Below, piece after piece: positions 7,816 through 18,476 of a DNA stretch of 64,000 bases. The notes beneath the pieces are model-generated. The model had not been told where the DNA came from. It searched no databases and saw only the letters and a list, made by a program, of their open reading frames with translations. This DNA comes from an uncultured Eubacterium sp. (GTDB lineage Bacteria > Bacillota > Clostridia > Lachnospirales > Lachnospiraceae), in assembly GCA_947385775.1 (NCBI GenBank), contig CANDMI010000002.1, forward strand, positions 28,498 through 92,497. Direction: 5' to 3'. Position 1 is the first letter of the stretch. Each line of letters begins with the position of its first letter. A program made the translations under genes and the position numbers.

Positions 7816-9480
7816 ATGGAAAATGAAAATACATCCAGAAATTTTATCGAGATGGAAATTGACAAAGATCTGGAAAAGGGTGTGTATAGCTCTGTATGCA
7901 CCAGGTTTCCGCCGGAGCCAAACGGCTACCTTCATATCGGCCATGCCAAGTCCGTGCTCTTAAATTATGGGCTTGCAAAGCAGTATGGCGGAAAGTTCAA
8001 TATGCGTTTTGACGATACGAATCCGACGAAAGAAAAAACAGAGTATGTAGAGTCCATTAAAGAGGATATCCGCTGGCTTGGGGCGGATTGGGAGGACAGA
8101 CTGTATTTTGCGTCGGATTATTTCGAACAGATGTATGAGGCGGCGGTTAAGCTGATACAAAAAGGGCTTGCCTATGTGTCGGATCTGACGGCGGAGCAGA
8201 TGCGGGAATACCGCGGGACGCTGACGGAGCCTGGAAAGGAGGACCCGAGCCGCGGCCGCAGCGTAGAGGAAAACCTTGCCTTATTTTTGGCGATGAAAGA
8301 CGGGAAATTTGCGGACGGCGAAAAAGTGCTGCGGGCAAAAATCGATATGTCTTCCGGGAATATGAATATGCGCGATCCGGTCATTTACCGCGTAGCGCAT
8401 ATGTCGCATCATAATACCGGGGATAAGTGGTGCATTTATCCGATGTATGATTTCGCGCATCCGGTGGAGGACGCGATCGAAGGGATTACCCATTCCATCT
8501 GCACGCTGGAATTTGAAGACCACAGGCCGCTGTATGAGTGGGTGGTGCGTTCTTTAGAGTATCCGAACCCGCCAAGGCAGATTGAATTTGCAAAGCTTTA
8601 TTTGAATAATGTGGTGACAGGCAAGCGCTATATTAAAAAGCTGGTGGAGGACGGCATCGTGGATGGCTGGGACGATCCAAGGCTGGTGTCGATCTCGGGG
8701 CTTCGCAGACGGGGGTATACGCCGGAGGCGATACAGCGCTTTATCAGCTTATGCGGCGTGTCCAAGGCAAACAGCGCTGTGGATATGGCGATGTTAGAAT
8801 ATTGCATCCGAGAGGATTTAAAGCTGAAAAAGGCGCGGGTGATGGCGGCGATCGATCCGGTGAAGGTTGTGATCGACAATTATCCACAGGGGGAAACGGA
8901 ATACCTTGAGGTGGAAAATAATATGGAAAACCCACAGCTTGGGGTGCGCACCGTGCCGTTTTGCAGGGAGATCTATATTGATGGGGCGGATTTTATGGAA
9001 GAGCCGCCAAGGAAATATTTCCGCCTGTATCCGGGGAATGAAGTCCGGCTTATGCAGGCGTATTTTATCAAATGCACGGGTTTTGAAAAGGATGAAAACG
9101 GCAGGGTGAGCGTGATCCACTGCACCTATGACCCGGCTTCAAAGGGCGGCAACAGCCCGGACGGGAGAAAGGTCAAAGGGACGATCCACTGGGTTGCTGC
9201 GCCGTACGCTGTGTGCGGAGAGGTTCGGTTATTTGAAAACCTGATCGATGAGGAAAAGGGCGTTTACAATAAAGAGGACGGCAGTTTGAACTTAAACCCA
9301 AATTCTCTCGTTACGAAAAAATGTTATGTGGAACAGCCAGTAGCGGAGGCGGCAGCGTATGAGAGCTTCCAGTTTGTAAGAAACGGCTTTTTTTGCGTAG
9401 ACGCAAAGGATTCCACAAAGGAGCGTCCGGTGTTTAACCGTATTGTGTCGTTAAAAAGCTCGTTTAAGCTGCCGGTGTAA
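7816..9480 (+). CDS. glnS: glutaminyl-tRNA synthetase
   Basis: A 554-residue class I aminoacyl-tRNA synthetase that charges tRNA-Gln. The HIGH signature is in [15 protein letters not shown] (residues ~33-47), and [11 protein letters not shown] follows. The KMSKS-equivalent loop is GKRYIKKLV near residue 274, a form I associate with clostridial GlnRS. The C-terminal anticodon-binding beta-barrels ([18 protein letters not shown]) are complete. Length is normal for the family. It is transcribed from its own promoter. Confidence 0.95.
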   Translation: MENENTSRNFIEMEIDKDLEKGVYSSVCTRFPPEPNGYLHIGHAKSVLLNYGLAKQYGGKFNMRFDDTNPTKEKTEYVESIKEDIRWLGADWEDRLYFASDYFEQMYEAAVKLIQKGLAYVSDLTAEQMREYRGTLTEPGKEDPSRGRSVEENLALFLAMKDGKFADGEKVLRAKIDMSSGNMNMRDPVIYRVAHMSHHNTGDKWCIYPMYDFAHPVEDAIEGITHSICTLEFEDHRPLYEWVVRSLEYPNPPRQIEFAKLYLNNVVTGKRYIKKLVEDGIVDGWDDPRLVSISGLRRRGYTPEAIQRFISLCGVSKANSAVDMAMLEYCIREDLKLKKARVMAAIDPVKVVIDNYPQGETEYLEVENNMENPQLGVRTVPFCREIYIDGADFMEEPPRKYFRLYPGNEVRLMQAYFIKCTGFEKDENGRVSVIHCTYDPASKGGNSPDGRKVKGTIHWVAAPYAVCGEVRLFENLIDEEKGVYNKEDGSLNLNPNSLVTKKCYVEQPVAEAAAYESFQFVRNGFFCVDAKDSTKERPVFNRIVSLKSSFKLPV

Positions 9481-9572
9481 AAAATGCGTAAATTTTGGAA
9501 GGAGCTGCCATGAAATAACGAAGTTCCAGGTTTTTAAAACAGTTACAAAATTTGATGAAAAGAAGGTAGAAA

Positions 9573-10334
9573 ATGTCAGCATTATATGATGTAAATGAAG
9601 AAAAAAAATATGTGTATGTAAAAAAGCTGGACTGCACAAACTGCGGGAGGACGATTGAGGACCTTCGGGTGTTAAACAGCAAGCTGCGCAGGATGGAGCC
9701 GGATGCGGATTTAAGGCCGCGGTTCCATTACATAGACACTTTAAAATACGGCGTAACCTCGTGTCCATGCTGCGGTTTTTCCTCGCTTACGAAAAATTTT
9801 GAAAATTTAACCCAGCTTCAAAAGCGTTACCTGGTGGATAAGGTGTCGTCCCATTTTTACGAGCGGGAACCGTTTAAGGGCGAGGTTATGGATTATGAAT
9901 CGGCGATACAGATGTATCGGCTTGCGTTTTTGTGCGCAATGTCCATGGAGCTGAAAACAAGCGAGCAGGCGTATATCTGCCTGCAACTGTCGTGGCTGCT
10001 TCGTGGGAGCATAGAGGAAAAAGAGGCGGAGCCGGAGGGATTGCCGGAAGAAGAAAAAAAACAGCTAAAGGAGCAGGAGGAGCGATATTACAGGCAGGCG
10101 TATGACGGCCTTTCCCAGGCTCTTTTGGAAGAAGATTTTCCAATCTGCGGCATGGACGAGGGCACGTTTGAATATATGCTTGCGGTGTTAAGCTTTCATT
10201 TTAAGGAATATGATTCGGCGGTAAAATATTGCGGCAATGTGGTGCAGAACCGCTCGGTGTCCGCAAAGCTAAAGGATAAGGCGTTGATGCTAAAAGATGA
10301 GATTTTAGCGGCAAAAAAAGAGGGAGAGGAATAA
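9573..10334 (+). CDS. DUF2225 family protein
   Basis: 253 residues. It begins with two CxxC-type pairs, LDCTNCGR (~21) and TSCPCCGFS (~65), likely zinc ligands. A helical, TPR-like C-terminus follows (MYRLAFLCAMSMELK, AYICLQLSWLLRG, YMLAVLSFHFKEYDSAVKYCGNVV). This is the DUF2225 layout seen widely in Clostridia; function unknown. The next gene starts 6 bases later, so it probably shares a transcript with the MocR-type regulator. Confidence 0.8.
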   Translation: MSALYDVNEEKKYVYVKKLDCTNCGRTIEDLRVLNSKLRRMEPDADLRPRFHYIDTLKYGVTSCPCCGFSSLTKNFENLTQLQKRYLVDKVSSHFYEREPFKGEVMDYESAIQMYRLAFLCAMSMELKTSEQAYICLQLSWLLRGSIEEKEAEPEGLPEEEKKQLKEQEERYYRQAYDGLSQALLEEDFPICGMDEGTFEYMLAVLSFHFKEYDSAVKYCGNVVQNRSVSAKLKDKALMLKDEILAAKKEGEE

Positions 10335-10340
10335 GGGCAA

Positions 10341-11834
10341 GTGTATGAGCTTTTTATCCATCTGGACGCCCATAAAAAGTCCGCGCTTTATGAGCAGATA
10401 TATGAATCTATAAAAAACGATATTGTAGACGGCAAGCTTACCTGCGGGGAAAAGCTGCCGTCTACGCGTTTATTGGCGGCGCATTTATCCATCAGCCGAA
10501 GCACCGTGGAGACGGCATACGGCCAGCTTGTCAGCGAGGGCTATATCGAAGCAAGAAAGGGCAGCGGCTATTATGTGTGCGACATCGGGCAGCTTTACGG
10601 AACTGGGGGCCTATCTAAAAGCGGAGCGCGCCATCAGGCGCAGGATACGCAGGCCATGGAAATTTCGATGGAAACGCAAATGAAGATCCAGATGAAAAAT
10701 CCGATAAAAATCCCGCCGCAGATGCAGCCGCAGCCAGACTGCGATGTGAAAATTGATTTTTTTCCCGGCAGGATAGACGCGAAGGCGTTTCCGTACCAGG
10801 TATGGCGAAAGGTCAATAAGGAGGCGCTGCTGGAATTAGAATACGAATCCCTGGAAGCGGGCCATCCCCAGGGGGAGTACCGCCTTCGAAAAGCGATCGC
10901 GGGCTATTTATACCGGGCCAGGGGCGTGCGCTGCGTGCCGGAGCAGATCGTGGTCGGGGCGGGGAATGAATCTTTATTGCAGTTATTAAGCCAGATGCTT
11001 TCAGGTCCCCGCGTCGCGGTTATGGAAAGTCCCACTTATTTGCAGGCGTACCACACCTTTTGTAATATGGGCTATCGCGTAAAAGCCGTGCCGATGGATG
11101 ACGGGGGCATACGGGTGGAGGAAATTCCATTAGAAGATGCCTCCCTTGTCTATGTCATGCCCTCCCATCAATTTCCCTTTGGCTCCGTCATGCCCTTTAA
11201 ACGCAGGCGGCAGCTGTTAGCCTGGGCAAAGGAACGGGAAGGGCGCTATATTATAGAAGACGACCATGACAGTGAATTTCGCTATGTGGGAAAGCCGATA
11301 CCATCCCTGCACAGTATGGAAAAACAGGGCCGCGTCATTTACCTTGGCACGTTTTCCAATAGCATTATGCCATCTATCCGCGTCAGCTACCTGGCGCTCC
11401 CGCCAGAGCTTTTACGGGTATATTTTGAAAAATGCGGCTTTTATTCGCCTACCGTCTCCCGCAGCCTGCAAAGCGCGGTCTGCAAATTTATGGAGGGAGG
11501 CTATTTTGAACGCCATTTGAATAAGATGCGCAGGGTTTACAAAGGAAAGCACGACGAGCTGCTAAGGCTGTTGAAAGGAAAGCCATGGGTAGAGCGGATT
11601 TACGGCGGCAGGGCAGGGCTGCATATCGGCGTGGAGATGAAAAGCGCATCATCGGAAGAAGAAATCATGGCAAGGGCAAAGAAGCGGGGCGTGCGGGTGC
11701 AGGGGATGTCTGGATATTATATCGAGGGCAGGCGTGCGCCCGGGGATCGTCCGATCCTTTTGCTGGGATTCGGGAATCTGACGGTGGAGCAGATCAGGGA
11801 AGGAGTTGCGGTTTTGGAGGAGTGCGTGAGATGA
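10341..11834 (+). CDS. MocR/PdxR-type GntR regulator with aminotransferase-like domain, PLP lysine replaced
   Basis: 497 residues from a GTG start. Residues ~10-80 are a GntR winged helix (LYEQIYESIKNDIV, LPSTRLLAAHLSISRSTVETAYGQL). Residues ~140-497 are a class I aminotransferase fold (YLYRARGVRCVPEQIVVGAG, YIIEDDHDSEFRY, GTFSNSIMPSIRVSY). In this family the motif normally reads GTFSK, with Lys binding PLP. Here the codon at 11358-11360 is AAT, so residue 340 is Asn. The protein may sense a ligand without a Schiff base or have lost PLP use. A Met/Pro/Gln-rich linker sits at ~100-135. Target genes are unknown; no pdxST lies nearby. Confidence 0.85.
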   Translation: MYELFIHLDAHKKSALYEQIYESIKNDIVDGKLTCGEKLPSTRLLAAHLSISRSTVETAYGQLVSEGYIEARKGSGYYVCDIGQLYGTGGLSKSGARHQAQDTQAMEISMETQMKIQMKNPIKIPPQMQPQPDCDVKIDFFPGRIDAKAFPYQVWRKVNKEALLELEYESLEAGHPQGEYRLRKAIAGYLYRARGVRCVPEQIVVGAGNESLLQLLSQMLSGPRVAVMESPTYLQAYHTFCNMGYRVKAVPMDDGGIRVEEIPLEDASLVYVMPSHQFPFGSVMPFKRRRQLLAWAKEREGRYIIEDDHDSEFRYVGKPIPSLHSMEKQGRVIYLGTFSNSIMPSIRVSYLALPPELLRVYFEKCGFYSPTVSRSLQSAVCKFMEGGYFERHLNKMRRVYKGKHDELLRLLKGKPWVERIYGGRAGLHIGVEMKSASSEEEIMARAKKRGVRVQGMSGYYIEGRRAPGDRPILLLGFGNLTVEQIREGVAVLEECVR

Positions 11835-11942
11835 CGTTTGCACTTGACGGATCCAAAAGCTATGAAGGCGGATTGCTCCGTCTCTGTTATTATTATATGA
11901 AATTACGCAAAATATGTCAAATGAATTTCATAAAAATATTAC

Positions 11943-11973
11943 TTGACCCTCACGCAGCGTCATAGGTTAAAGT
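11943..11973 (+). promoter_or_regulatory. MerR-type promoter with long spacer and dyad
   Basis: TTGACC (11943-11948) and TAAAGT (11968-11973) are 19 bases apart, the stretched spacing typical of MerR-activated promoters. The spacer holds ACGC-A-GCGT (11952-11960), a perfect short palindrome near its centre. Confidence 0.65.
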
Positions 11974-12003
11974 GGATATATCAAGAAAAGGAGGCAGATA
12001 GCT

Positions 12004-12858
12004 GTGAGGACTGTAAAAGAAGTGTCAGATTTAACTGGCGTCAGCGTGCGCGCGCTCCATTATTATGACGAGATCGGGCTTTTAAAGCCGACTGGCAAAA
12101 GTGAGGCGGGATATCGGCTTTATGACGATAAAGCGCTGGAAACATTACAGCAGGTGTTGTTTTTCCGCGAGTTTGATATTCCATTGAAAGAAATCAAAGA
12201 GATCATGGCAAATCCGGCTCTTGACAGAAACCAGATTTTACAAATGCAAAGGAAAATGCTGACAGCGAAAAAAGAGCGTTTGGAACGCCTGATCGCCAGC
12301 GTGGATGGCATTCTGAAAGGAGAAAACAAAATGGATTTTGCGGTTTTTAGTGAAACGGAGATGGAGGAAATGTTCCAGGTTATGCTTGAGCATATGCCAA
12401 AGGATATGAGAGATATCGCCATAAAAGAATTTGGCAGTATCGAGCGCTGGAAAGAGCATTATTTGCAAGCCGTAGCTTCTGAAAAAATGCAGAAAAGCTA
12501 TGCAAAGGTTGTGGAATGGTATGGCGGAAAAGATAAATTTTTATCTGTTGCCCGAAACCCTATCAGCAAGGAAGTTGCAGAAAGCTACCACAAACGGTTT
12601 GACGCGATATTACAAAAACTGGTCGCCAAACGGGATTGCGCACCGGATTCTTTTGAAGTAAAAGAGCATGTCGCCGAATACGGTTTTGTGATGAAACAGC
12701 TTTTACAGATCAAAGAGGAAAAAGGGTATATGCTTGCCCAGGCGCAATACTACCGCAATGAAAAAATCAAGCCGAAGATGGATGAAAAATATGGGGATGG
12801 AGCTTCGGAATTTTTTGCGCGGGCAATAGAAGCTTTTTATGATGGAAGTTTTTTATAG
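12004..12858 (+). CDS. MerR family regulator with TipAS effector domain
   Basis: 284 residues from a GTG that follows AGGAGG. Residues 1-70 are the MerR HTH (VKEVSDLTGVSVRALHYYDEIGLLKP, GYRLYDD, LQQVLFFREFDIPLKEI). A dimerisation coiled coil covers ~75-110. The rest is a TipAS/antibiotic-binding domain (EMFQVMLEH..., ARNPISKEVAESYHKRF, ASEFFARAIEAFYD). It likely activates its own promoter on binding a drug-like ligand. No efflux pump lies beside it. Confidence 0.85.
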   Translation: MRTVKEVSDLTGVSVRALHYYDEIGLLKPTGKSEAGYRLYDDKALETLQQVLFFREFDIPLKEIKEIMANPALDRNQILQMQRKMLTAKKERLERLIASVDGILKGENKMDFAVFSETEMEEMFQVMLEHMPKDMRDIAIKEFGSIERWKEHYLQAVASEKMQKSYAKVVEWYGGKDKFLSVARNPISKEVAESYHKRFDAILQKLVAKRDCAPDSFEVKEHVAEYGFVMKQLLQIKEEKGYMLAQAQYYRNEKIKPKMDEKYGDGASEFFARAIEAFYDGSFL

Positions 12859-12893
12859 GAAAGATTGATCATACGCTTTTCACTTAACCAGCG

Positions 12894-12930
12894 CTCCATC
12901 CAGGTTTGCAACGCTTTCTGGATGGAGTTT
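12894..12930 (+). terminator. intrinsic terminator after the MerR/TipAS gene
   Basis: A perfect 10-bp stem CTCCATCCAG (12894-12903) / CTGGATGGAG (12918-12927) is followed only by a short TTT, so it is a weak terminator. Confidence 0.45.
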
Positions 12931-13032
12931 CGCCTGTAACCATATAATTGCCAAAAAAATTATACAATCTATGGGTTATTTGTAAAGCGCTAATTGTGAC
13001 AATTTTTTGGGTTTTCGCGCAAAGTCATATGA

Positions 13033-14253
13033 TTAGGAAATAGAGTCATTTTCCTGCATTTTCATAGCACGCACCTTAAGCGGCAGCCCAAACAGCGTAA
13101 TAAACCCTTCCGCATCGTGATGGTCGTACAGCTCCCCGGTGGTAAAGCTTGCCAAAGATTCGCTGTATAAAGAATAAGGAGAGGTTGTTCCGGCTTTTAT
13201 AATATTCCCTTTATAGAGCTGGAATTTGACTTCTCCGGTCACATACTTTTGCGTAGAAGTCACAAACGCCTGAACCGCTTCGCGAAGCGGCGTGAACCAT
13301 TTCCCTTCGTATACGATCTGCGCCATTTTGTTGCCCATATCTTTTTTTACTTCCATCGTGGCGCGGTCGAGCACAAGCTCTTCTAACTGCTGGTGCGCTT
13401 CCATTAAGATTGTGCCGCCAGGGGTTTCATACACGCCGCGGCTTTTCATGCCGACTACGCGGTTTTCTACGATATCCACAATGCCGATGCCGTGCTTTCC
13501 GCCAAGGCGGTTTAATTCCCGGATAATGTCGGAAACCTTCATCTGCTTGCCGTTAATGGATTTTGGCACGCCGGATTCAAACGTCATCGTTACATATTCG
13601 CCCTCGTTAGGAGCTTTTTGCGGAGTCTGGCCCAGCACTAATAAATGGTCATAATTTGGCTCGTTTGCAGGGTCTTCCAATTCCAGGCCCTCATGGCTGA
13701 TATGCCAGAGGTTGCGGTCACGGCTGTAGCTGGAATCCGCGGAAAACGGGAGGTCGATGCCATGGGCTTTGCAGTAGGCGATCTCCGATTCTCTGGAATC
13801 CATCGTCCATTTATCATCCCGCCATGCGGCAATGATTTTGATGTCCGGCGCAAGCGCTTTGATCGTAAGCTCAAACCGGATCTGGTCGTTGCCCTTTCCG
13901 GTAGCGCCGTGGCAGATTGCGGTGGCGCCTTCTTTTCTTGCGATTTCCACCAGTCTTTTTGCAATGCCAGGGCGCGCCATAGATGTACCAAGCAGATATT
14001 TGTTTTCATAAACCGCGCCGGCCTGTACGCATGGGATAATGTATTCATCACAAAATTCATCTGTAATGTCTTCGATATACAATTTCGCCGCGCCGGATAA
14101 TTTTGCGCGCTCCTCTAAGCCGTCCAGCTCGCTTTCCTGCCCGCAGTCTACGCAGCAGCAGATCACTTCATAATCATAGTTCTCTTTTAACCAAGGTATA
14201 ATGGCTGTCGTATCCAGCCCGCCTGAGTATGCCAGAATTACTTTTTCTTTCAT
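13033..14253 (-). CDS. argG: argininosuccinate synthase
   Basis: 406 residues from the ATG at 14253, which has AAAGGA upstream; a TTG three codons earlier lacks spacing. The enzyme joins citrulline and aspartate with ATP in the cytoplasm. The ATP loop [11 protein letters not shown] is at residues ~8-18, and the conserved [29 protein letters not shown] and [13 protein letters not shown] blocks are present, so it is complete. It is divergent from the argC operon. No argH is in the window. Confidence 0.97.
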   Translation of the reverse strand: MKEKVILAYSGGLDTTAIIPWLKENYDYEVICCCVDCGQESELDGLEERAKLSGAAKLYIEDITDEFCDEYIIPCVQAGAVYENKYLLGTSMARPGIAKRLVEIARKEGATAICHGATGKGNDQIRFELTIKALAPDIKIIAAWRDDKWTMDSRESEIAYCKAHGIDLPFSADSSYSRDRNLWHISHEGLELEDPANEPNYDHLLVLGQTPQKAPNEGEYVTMTFESGVPKSINGKQMKVSDIIRELNRLGGKHGIGIVDIVENRVVGMKSRGVYETPGGTILMEAHQQLEELVLDRATMEVKKDMGNKMAQIVYEGKWFTPLREAVQAFVTSTQKYVTGEVKFQLYKGNIIKAGTTSPYSLYSESLASFTTGELYDHHDAEGFITLFGLPLKVRAMKMQENDSIS

Positions 14254-14321
14254 CGTAAACAAGTCCTTTCTAAATCTAAGTATAAATTAAGTACGCCCAA
14301 GTATCATTTGCAGCTTAAACT

Positions 14322-14350
14322 ACTATACAACATTTGCCGTCATATGGCAA
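14322..14350 (-). promoter_or_regulatory. argG promoter
   Basis: On the minus strand TTGCCA (14345-14350) and TATAGT (14322-14327) have a 17-base spacer, 70 bases before argG. Just upstream, at 14360-14377, an AT-rich imperfect dyad (TATACAT-TTTT-TATGCAT) could be an arginine-repressor site. Confidence 0.6.
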
Positions 14351-14568
14351 GTGAAAAAATATACATTTTTTATGCATCCGAAATATTCATCCCGCTTATT
14401 ATCGTAAGCATGAAATGATTTTGTCAAAAGAAGTATATTATACTTACGAGCGTACATATTTGCCAGATAAGTTGCTTTTTCTTTAGAAAGGCCAATGCTC
14501 TGCAAGAGGATTATTTTGTTTTCGAGGATATAAAAACCAACGTAAATTTTGTATATTATGACGCAAAA

Positions 14569-14584
14569 TTGTATAATTATACAA
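14569..14584. promoter_or_regulatory. perfect palindrome between argG and argC, candidate ARG box
   Basis: TTGTATAATTATACAA is a 16-bp perfect palindrome lying 27 bases upstream of the argC promoter. It resembles the AT-rich arms of Firmicute arginine-repressor sites. The rest of the 520-base gap (14254-14776) holds only the two promoters and no convincing gene. Confidence 0.45.
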
Positions 14585-14610
14585 AAATTCGTAAATAATG
14601 CATAAAACCC

Positions 14611-14639
14611 TTGTACTTTTGGCGTATTTATATTACTAT
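14611..14639 (+). promoter_or_regulatory. promoter of the argC-GNAT-argB-argD operon
   Basis: TTGTAC (14611-14616) and TACTAT (14634-14639) with a 17-base spacer, followed by a leader of about 130 bases. Confidence 0.5.
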
Positions 14640-14776
14640 TAATCAGGTATAAGCATGGAGCCGAAAAAACAGCCGTAAGCAAACTGTAATCAAAGTAAAA
14701 TAAGAAGGCGGTTTAAGCAAAACAGGCAAGACAACAAAGAAAACGTAAAGCGACAAATAAAACAGAGGTGGGATTT

Positions 14777-15832
14777 ATGATAAAAGCAGGGATTATAGGC
14801 GCGACTGGCTATGCGGGCGCGGAGCTGGTAAGGCTTCTAGCGGGGCATAAGCAGGTAGAGGTGATTTGGCTTGGTTCGAAAAGCTACACCGGACAGACGT
14901 ATACAGACATTTACCAGAACATGAATGAAATCGTAGAAGGGGAATGTCAGGATGATAATATCGAAAAGCTTGCAAAACAGGCGGATGTTATATTTACGGC
15001 GACTCCCCAGGGATTTTTGGCGTCCGTTCTTTTAAAAGAGCATTTGGAGCAGGCAAAGTTTATAGACTTAAGCGCGGATTATCGTCTAAAAGACGTAAAG
15101 GTTTATGAAAAATGGTATAAAATCGAGCACAAGTCCCCGCAGTTTTTAGAAGAAGCGGTGTACGGGCTGTGCGAGATCAACCGCAGCCAGGTGAAAGGCG
15201 CAAGGCTTATTGCAAATCCGGGGTGTTATACGACCTGTTCGATTTTAACGGCGTATCCCCTTGTAAAAGAAGGTCTGATAGACCCGTCTACATTAATTGT
15301 GGACGCAAAAAGCGGGACCTCCGGGGCGGGCCGTGGCGCGAAGGCAGACAATCTATTTTGCGAGGTAAATGAAAATATGAAAGCGTATGGGGTCACGACC
15401 CACAGACATACGCCGGAAATCGAGGAGCAGCTTGGGATTGCGGCTGGGAAAGAGGTGCGCATCAGCTTTACGCCCCATTTAGCCCCGATGAACCGCGGCA
15501 TTTTGGTGACAGAATACGCTTCCCTTGTGAAAAAATCGGATGGAAGCCTGCCGTCGGAAGAAGAAATCCGAAGCGTTTACGAGCGGCGCTATGGCAAGGA
15601 GCGGTTTGTGCGTGTGCTAAAGCCGGGGGTCTGCCCGCAGACAAAGTGGGTTGAGGGCAGCAATTTCGTAGATATTAATTTTAAAGTGGACGAGCGCACC
15701 GGACGGGTTATTATGATGGGGGCGTTAGATAACCTGGTAAAGGGCGCGGCAGGGCAGGCGGTGCAAAATATGAACCTGCTGTTTGGGTTTCCGGAAGAGG
15801 AATGGCTGGACTATACGCCGCTGTTTCCATAA
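14777..15832 (+). CDS. argC: N-acetyl-gamma-glutamyl-phosphate reductase
   Basis: 351 residues from the ATG at 14777 (GAGGTGGG upstream); a GTG nine bases earlier is less well placed. Reduces N-acetylglutamyl phosphate to the semialdehyde with NADPH, the third step of arginine synthesis. The NADP-binding GATGYAGAELVRLL is N-terminal, and the catalytic Cys is in ANPGCYTTC near residue 148. HTPEIEEQL and the C-terminal DNLVKGAAGQAVQNMN are conserved. First gene of the operon. Confidence 0.97.
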   Translation: MIKAGIIGATGYAGAELVRLLAGHKQVEVIWLGSKSYTGQTYTDIYQNMNEIVEGECQDDNIEKLAKQADVIFTATPQGFLASVLLKEHLEQAKFIDLSADYRLKDVKVYEKWYKIEHKSPQFLEEAVYGLCEINRSQVKGARLIANPGCYTTCSILTAYPLVKEGLIDPSTLIVDAKSGTSGAGRGAKADNLFCEVNENMKAYGVTTHRHTPEIEEQLGIAAGKEVRISFTPHLAPMNRGILVTEYASLVKKSDGSLPSEEEIRSVYERRYGKERFVRVLKPGVCPQTKWVEGSNFVDINFKVDERTGRVIMMGALDNLVKGAAGQAVQNMNLLFGFPEEEWLDYTPLFP

Positions 15833-15897
15833 TAACACCCTAATATACCCGTGCATAGTTCGGCGGGGATATAGGGAAAGCAGAAAGGATACGACAG

Positions 15898-16356
15898 ATG
15901 CAGCAAGGGATAACGGTCAGGGAAATGTGTGAGCAGGACTACGCGCAGGTACATGAATTGTGGACGACGATCCGCGGATTTGGGCTTCGAAGCATTGACG
16001 ATTCCAAAGAAGGGGTGGAGCGGTTTTTGCGGCGAAACCCGTCCACAAGCGTTGTGGCGGAATGCGGGGGGCGTATCATCGGCTCGATCCTGTGCGGGCA
16101 CGATGGGAGGCGTGGATGTTTTTATCACGTATGCGTCCATGAGAAATTTCGCAAGCAGGGCATCGGCAAGGAAATGGCGGTATTTGCGATGAAGGCGCTG
16201 CAAAAAGAGCGGATCAACGTGGTTTCGTTGATCGCGTTTCGGGATAACGAGGTGGGAAACCAGTTTTGGAAACGGGTCGGCTGGAAATTCCGTGAGGACT
16301 TGAACTACTATGATTTTGTATTAAACGATGCAAATATCACAAGGTTTAACAAATAA
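15898..16356 (+). CDS. GNAT-family N-acetyltransferase inside the arg operon
   Basis: 152 residues. The acetyl-CoA pyrophosphate loop is [14 protein letters not shown] (~80-93), preceded by the [14 protein letters not shown] strand; the overall pattern resembles YpeA-type GNATs. It sits between argC and argB, where many Firmicutes carry argJ (ornithine acetyltransferase), which is absent here. It may therefore supply N-acetylglutamate, as short argA-like synthases do, or it may be an unrelated acetyltransferase. Operon position is the only evidence for the first option. Confidence 0.75.
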   Translation: MQQGITVREMCEQDYAQVHELWTTIRGFGLRSIDDSKEGVERFLRRNPSTSVVAECGGRIIGSILCGHDGRRGCFYHVCVHEKFRKQGIGKEMAVFAMKALQKERINVVSLIAFRDNEVGNQFWKRVGWKFREDLNYYDFVLNDANITRFNK

Positions 16357-16372
16357 AAAGAGGTGTAGGAAA

Positions 16373-17272
16373 ATGAATGAAGGCATGATGGATGAGGTGT
16401 TAAAAAAGGCGGAGGTTCTAATCGAAGCGCTTCCTTATATACAGCGGTTTAACCGCAAGATCATTGTAGTAAAATACGGCGGCAGCGCAATGAACGACGA
16501 AGGGTTAAAGCACAGCGTAATTGAGGACGTGACGCTGCTGAAACTCGTTGGGTTTAAGCCGATCATCGTGCATGGCGGCGGAAAGGAGATCAGCAAGTGG
16601 GTGGAAAAATCCGGGATGGAGCCGCATTTTGTAAACGGGCTTCGAGTTACGGACGCGCCGACAATGGAAATTGCGGAGATGGTTTTAAACAGGGTAAATA
16701 AATCCCTGGTACAGTACGTAGAGCAGCTTGGGGTGCTGGCCGTGGGCGTCAGCGGAAAAGACGGCGGTATGCTGAAAGTAAAAAAGAAATACGCGGACGG
16801 GGCGGATATCGGCTTTGTGGGCGATGTGACGGAAGTGAACCCAAAGATTTTATATGACCTGTTGGAAAAGGATTTCCTGCCGATCGTAGCCCCGATTGGC
16901 ATGGATCAAGACTATCAGACCTACAACATCAACGCGGACGATGCGGCATGCGCGATCGCCCGGGCGGTATCGGCGGAAAAGCTTGCCTTTTTAACGGATA
17001 TTGAGGGAGTCTACCGGGACCCGGACGACCGCTCGACCCTGATATCGGAGCTGACCGTATCCGATGCGAAAAAGCTGATCGCGGACGGGTACATCGGCGG
17101 AGGCATGCTGCCAAAGCTTTCGAATTGTATGGACGCGATCGAGCATGGCGTATCGAGGGTGCATATTTTAGACGGCAGGATCGCCCATTGCCTGCTGCTT
17201 GAAATATTTACCAATAAGGGGATTGGAACTGCTATTTTGGAGGATAAGGAGACGAAATTTTATCATGGATAA
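16373..17272 (+). CDS. argB: acetylglutamate kinase
   Basis: 299 residues from the ATG at 16373; a longer in-frame start overlaps the GNAT gene and has no ribosome site. Phosphorylates N-acetylglutamate. Shows [13 protein letters not shown], the VHGGGKEIS substrate loop, NGLRVTD, and the GGMLPKLS block near the C-terminus. The presence of the N-terminal helix ([19 protein letters not shown]) is typical of arginine-feedback-sensitive, hexameric forms. It overlaps argD by 8 bases. Confidence 0.96.
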   Translation: MNEGMMDEVLKKAEVLIEALPYIQRFNRKIIVVKYGGSAMNDEGLKHSVIEDVTLLKLVGFKPIIVHGGGKEISKWVEKSGMEPHFVNGLRVTDAPTMEIAEMVLNRVNKSLVQYVEQLGVLAVGVSGKDGGMLKVKKKYADGADIGFVGDVTEVNPKILYDLLEKDFLPIVAPIGMDQDYQTYNINADDAACAIARAVSAEKLAFLTDIEGVYRDPDDRSTLISELTVSDAKKLIADGYIGGGMLPKLSNCMDAIEHGVSRVHILDGRIAHCLLLEIFTNKGIGTAILEDKETKFYHG

Positions 17273-18476
17273 AACAAAAAAATTGGATAAAAAAGGATAC
17301 ATGGAAGAAGCGGATCAGGCGCTGTTACATACGTATAATCGTTTCCCTGTGATTTTTGAGCGGGGGTGCGGCGTGCATTTATATGACACCGATGGAAAAG
17401 AATACCTGGATTTTGCATCCGGAATCGGCGTAATGGCATTGGGTTATGGCAATGAAGCCTATACCGACGCGCTGAAACGGCAGTTAGACCTGCTTACGCA
17501 TACGTCTAACCTGTATTACAACCTTCCGGTTATAGAAGCGTCGAAAAAGGCGCTCCGCGCATCCGGGCTTGACCGCATCTTTTTTACGAACAGCGGGACG
17601 GAAGCCATTGAGGGAGCGTTAAAGGCGGTGAAAAAATATGCGTTTACAAGGGACGGACATGCAGGGCATGAGGTCATTGCCATGAAAAATTCCTTTCACG
17701 GAAGGAGCTTAGGCGCCCTTTCTGTTACCGGGACGCCTCACTACCAGGAGCCTTTTGAGCCTTTGATCGGCGGGATAAAGTTTGCGGATTTTAACGATTT
17801 AGAAAGCGTAAAAAGCCAGATTACGGAAAAAACCTGCGCCGTTATTATGGAAACGGTGCAGGGCGAGGGCGGCATATATCCGGCAAAGCCGGAGTTTTTG
17901 GAAGGGGTGCGTTCACTCTGCGACGCCCATGACATTTTGCTGATCTTAGACGAGATCCAGTGCGGGATGGGGCGCAGCGGCAGCATGTTTGCGTGGCAGC
18001 GTTACGGAGTCAAGCCAGACATTATGGCTTTGGCAAAGGCCATCGGATGCGGCGTTCCAGTCGGCGCGTTTTTAATGACGCAGCGCGTAGCCGAAAAGTC
18101 CCTTGCGCCGGGAGACCACGGCACGACCTATGGCGGCAACCCGTTTGTGGGCGCGGCGGTAAGCAAGGTGTTTGATTTATTCGACAGCCTGCATATTTTG
18201 GAAAATGTCAAAGAGGTTTCGGTTTATCTGGAAGCAAAGCTGGATGAGCTTATAAGTAAATACGATTTTTTGACAGAACGCCGCGGCATGGGGCTGATGC
18301 AGGGGGTTGTTTCGAAAAAAAGCGTTGGGGATATTGCGGCTAAGGCGCTGGAAGAAGGGCTGGTTGTGATCACCGCGGGGGCGGATGTGATCCGGCTGCT
18401 GCCGCCGTTGATCATTGTAAAATCGGATGTGGATGAAATGATAAAAAGGCTTCAAAGGGCGTTGGAGCGGTTATAG
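17265..18476 (+). CDS. argD: acetylornithine aminotransferase
   Basis: 403 residues from the ATG at 17265, which follows AAGGAGACG. A class III PLP aminotransferase that converts N-acetylglutamate semialdehyde to N-acetylornithine. Visible features are [40 protein letters not shown], the PLP lysine in [10 protein letters not shown] (~255) and GTTYGGNPF. Last gene of the arg operon, followed by a strong terminator. Confidence 0.95.
   Translation: MDKTKKLDKKGYMEEADQALLHTYNRFPVIFERGCGVHLYDTDGKEYLDFASGIGVMALGYGNEAYTDALKRQLDLLTHTSNLYYNLPVIEASKKALRASGLDRIFFTNSGTEAIEGALKAVKKYAFTRDGHAGHEVIAMKNSFHGRSLGALSVTGTPHYQEPFEPLIGGIKFADFNDLESVKSQITEKTCAVIMETVQGEGGIYPAKPEFLEGVRSLCDAHDILLILDEIQCGMGRSGSMFAWQRYGVKPDIMALAKAIGCGVPVGAFLMTQRVAEKSLAPGDHGTTYGGNPFVGAAVSKVFDLFDSLHILENVKEVSVYLEAKLDELISKYDFLTERRGMGLMQGVVSKKSVGDIAAKALEEGLVVITAGADVIRLLPPLIIVKSDVDEMIKRLQRALERL

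Noticed and set aside
14323-14682. 119-residue minus-strand frame between argG and argC
   Set aside because: It needs a TTG start with no ribosome site, covers both arg promoters and the palindrome, and has no recognisable domain.
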